Shown here one piece after another: positions 62,350 through 64,000 of a stretch of DNA of 64,000 nt (the stretch's first letter is position 1; each line of letters starts with the position of its first letter). The stretch is from Trueperaceae bacterium (lineage in GTDB: Bacteria; Deinococcota; Deinococci; Deinococcales; Trueperaceae). The stretch is taken from positions 69,597-133,596 of the forward strand of contig CP070651.1 in the NCBI GenBank assembly GCA_020354625.1, read 5' to 3'. The position numbers and the translations under genes were made by a program. A model generated the notes under the pieces. The model worked only from the letters and a program-made list of their open reading frames with translations, searched no databases and was not told the origin of the DNA.

Positions 62350-63156
62350 ATGCCGCAGTGCATAGGTGTAAAGTTTGAAAACGGTCCAAAGCTTCATTAC
62401 ATGGAGGCGCCGCCGGTTCTGCCTGATGTCGGGACGAGGTGCGTGGTGAAAACGCGAAGGGGTCTCGAAGTCGGTCTTGTGCGCACCGATGCCAGGGAGC
62501 ATCCAAGGCCTAGTGGGTACTTTGTTAGGGCGGCATCTCCAAAAGACCTCGAGCAGTACCAGAGTCTGTGCGGTCGTGCAGAGGATTTAAAGTGGTTGCT
62601 AAGAGCGCGTGCTAGACAAAACGGCACGGTGGTCAAGATCGTCGCCCTCGAGTTCACCCTCGACGAGGCGTTTCTCACGGTCAGTTACAGCTCTGAGGAA
62701 CAACCTCAACTTCGGGTGTTGGCGCAGGAATTGATCGCCTATACCGGAGCCCGGATCGAGTTCAACAACGTCGGACCGAGGGATCAGGCACGCATGTTGG
62801 GTACGGTCGGGGCGTGCGGTATGGGTTCGTGTAGTTCGACATGGTTGCAAGGATTTAGTGCCGTTAGCATTCGCATGGCGCGTGATCAGCAGCTCCCACT
62901 CAATCCGGAGAAGATCAGCGGGCCTTGTGGTCGTCTCATGTGTTGTCTGCAATTCGAGCACGCGATGTACAAGGAGCTGTTGCGCGAGCTGCCGAAAAAG
63001 GGGACTCAGGTCTGTCACACCGAGAGTGGAACTTGTGGTCGGATCGTAAAAGTCCATCCCCTCAAGGGCACGTTGGAACTCAAACAGGAAGACCGGATCG
63101 TGGGCGAGTTTTCAGCTGACAGCGTTACACCTGTCAATCAGCGAGGTAAAGCTTAA
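62350..63156 (+). CDS. ricT: PSP1-domain protein RicT (YaaT)
   Basis: A 268-residue PSP1-C protein. In Bacillus it works with RicA and RicF as an Fe-S cluster complex controlling RNA decay and phosphorelay. The cysteines CGMGSCSSTWLQGF and GPCGRLMCCLQFEH near residues 157-200 are the conserved cluster ligands. The PSP1 pattern VVKTRRGLEVGLVRT is at the N-terminus. ATG 62350 is chosen; the frame is open to 62263. In many genomes it neighbours holB, as here: the two 3' ends overlap by four bases. Confidence 0.9.
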   Translation: MPQCIGVKFENGPKLHYMEAPPVLPDVGTRCVVKTRRGLEVGLVRTDAREHPRPSGYFVRAASPKDLEQYQSLCGRAEDLKWLLRARARQNGTVVKIVALEFTLDEAFLTVSYSSEEQPQLRVLAQELIAYTGARIEFNNVGPRDQARMLGTVGACGMGSCSSTWLQGFSAVSIRMARDQQLPLNPEKISGPCGRLMCCLQFEHAMYKELLRELPKKGTQVCHTESGTCGRIVKVHPLKGTLELKQEDRIVGEFSADSVTPVNQRGKA

Positions 63157-64000
63157 CCGGCTTTGTAACCGGCCGATCGAAACAAGCTTCGCAGCTCGAG
63201 CGTTAGCGCTGACACTGCGAGTTCTGCGGAAACGTAGGCGGAAAGCGCTTCTTCGAAGCGGGCGAGTGCGTCCTCAGCTTGAGCGTAGAGCACCGCGGGT
63301 AGCCCCCTAAGCTCATCGCGTAACAGATCTGCAGACCGTGATTCTTCGGTATTGTCCCACGCCTTTTGAAGCGTTTCGGCAGCCTCGAGGGATATGGCCA
63401 GATCTTTTGAAAGTCCTAGGACGAAATCGTGAACTTGGTGCTGGAGCTCACGGAAGTTGTCTAGATCTTGGCGTGCGGTCTCTAGCTTGCCTATGCGGCC
63501 TAGCCGCAAGTCGGGATGAGGGGCGAGATCACGGTAAAGATCGGTATCGACGGTGCCGAAGCGAACAACGGTACAACGAGAAGCCAGAGTAGGCAATATC
63601 GCCTGGGGACTGGGAGCGATGAGTATGATCGAGGTGTAACTCGGAGGTTCCTCCAACATTTTTAAAAATGCGTTTGCAGCGCTCAGAGTCAATGTCTCAG
63701 CCTGATCGATGACTCCTACTTTGTGCTTAAAAAGGGGCCTCTGCTCCAACCAGTGGCTGAGTGGCTGGTTATCTTCACCGGTGCGTGAGACGAGTTGGCC
63801 GATACGGATTTCTCTTTTACGCTTCAGGCGTCCTCCGCTAGTGGTCTCTCCGGGAGCGATGACGAGAAAATCCGGATGATCACTGGGAAACCGTTGGCAG
63901 CTTGAACAGTGGCCACATGGGGCGTCTCGGTTTTCACAGTTCAGGTATGAAGCGTACCACTCGGCTATCAGACGGCGCCCCGTGCTTGAAGGACCTACAA
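63153..64000 (-). CDS. holB: DNA polymerase III delta' subunit, partial (N-terminus beyond the window)
   Basis: The clamp-loader delta' subunit, cut by the window edge. The visible part reads from VGPSSTGRRLIAEW (a degenerate phosphate loop) through a zinc module CENRDAPCGHCSSC, then VIDQAETLTLSAANAFLKMLEEPP with the LEEPP sensor region, and SRCTVVRF. The SRC motif is the arginine-finger segment of delta'. The frame is open with no stop from 63749 to 64000, so the TTG at 63749 is internal and not a start. It converges with ricT. Confidence 0.92.
   Translation of the reverse strand, partial: VGPSSTGRRLIAEWYASYLNCENRDAPCGHCSSCQRFPSDHPDFLVIAPGETTSGGRLKRKREIRIGQLVSRTGEDNQPLSHWLEQRPLFKHKVGVIDQAETLTLSAANAFLKMLEEPPSYTSIILIAPSPQAILPTLASRCTVVRFGTVDTDLYRDLAPHPDLRLGRIGKLETARQDLDNFRELQHQVHDFVLGLSKDLAISLEAAETLQKAWDNTEESRSADLLRDELRGLPAVLYAQAEDALARFEEALSAYVSAELAVSALTLELRSLFRSAGYKAG

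Noticed and set aside
63153-63749. A complete 198-residue protein starting at TTG 63749
   Set aside because: The same frame stays open to the window edge and contains the zinc module and phosphate-loop region of delta', so the TTG is internal.

Overview
The window reads as a chromosomal segment of a bacterium from the Deinococcota (Deinococcus-Thermus) side of the tree. The evidence is protein-level and from memory: a CrtO-type carotene ketolase very like the Deinococcus one, a short GidA/TrmFO-related flavoprotein of the kind known from Thermus, futalosine-pathway menaquinone genes (mqnD, mqnP, menG), and many genes whose -10 box sits 5-9 nt before the start codon, as in the leaderless transcripts of Deinococcus. 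GC looks moderate, lower than in most cultured members, so an uncultured Truepera-like lineage is a reasonable guess but not proven. There is no rRNA, prophage or CRISPR array. Most of the window is tightly packed housekeeping DNA.

Layout. 1-620: two short intergenic repeats, tRNA-Gln and tRNA-Ser. 0.7-8.2 kb: upp, a wecA-wecB-folP-folB-folK run, a metallophosphoesterase, ackA and a ROK sugar kinase interrupted by an in-frame TAG. 8.3-11.7 kb: a second copy of one repeat, dgt, hisN-like, ispG. 11.8-19.1 kb: a carotenoid cluster, crtB, crtO (interrupted by TAA), a CrtYcd-CruF fusion, an acyltransferase, a glycosyltransferase and a CrtI/CrtD desaturase. 19.2-24 kb: a PduO adenosyltransferase and a Mn/Zn ABC importer (A-B-C-D), both permeases of which carry a C-terminal winged-helix domain. 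24-31.6 kb: pyrD, SDR, methyltransferases, scpA, a glutaredoxin-like protein, menG, GidA-like and mqnD. 31.7-33 kb: infC-rpmI-rplT. 33-41 kb: a FAD oxidase, hisD, MBL hydrolase, GT2, rseP, dxr, CBS-ACT and ylmH. 41.2-45.7 kb, minus strand: cdaA-cdaR-def-fmt-der. 45.9-50.4 kb: prfB with its programmed frameshift, ygfZ and the two-part methylmalonyl-CoA mutase. 50.9-64 kb: LysM-M23 endopeptidase, a zinc-ribbon protein behind a leader terminator, DUF512 radical SAM, mqnP, tRNA-Asp, a Lon-N protein, truD, a VWA membrane protein, a histidine kinase, rnhB, ricT and the C-terminal part of holB.

How the genes work together. The MEP enzymes Dxr and IspG feed isoprenoids to crtB and to the menaquinone prenyltransferase. 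The carotenoid cluster has the parts for a carotenoid with a beta ring at one end and a hydrated, glycosylated and acylated other end; the ring ketolase is the interrupted step. The B12 adenosyltransferase supplies the cofactor for the methylmalonyl-CoA mutase encoded 29 kb away.

The features most worth attention are the two nonsense-interrupted genes, the cyclase-hydratase fusion, the metal permeases fused to DNA-binding-like domains behind an operator on the importer promoter, two families of about 80-104 bp inverted-terminal repeats, a strong terminator in the leader of the zinc-ribbon gene, the ATA start of infC and the recurrent leaderless promoters. All calls come from reading sequence and translations; no database was searched.
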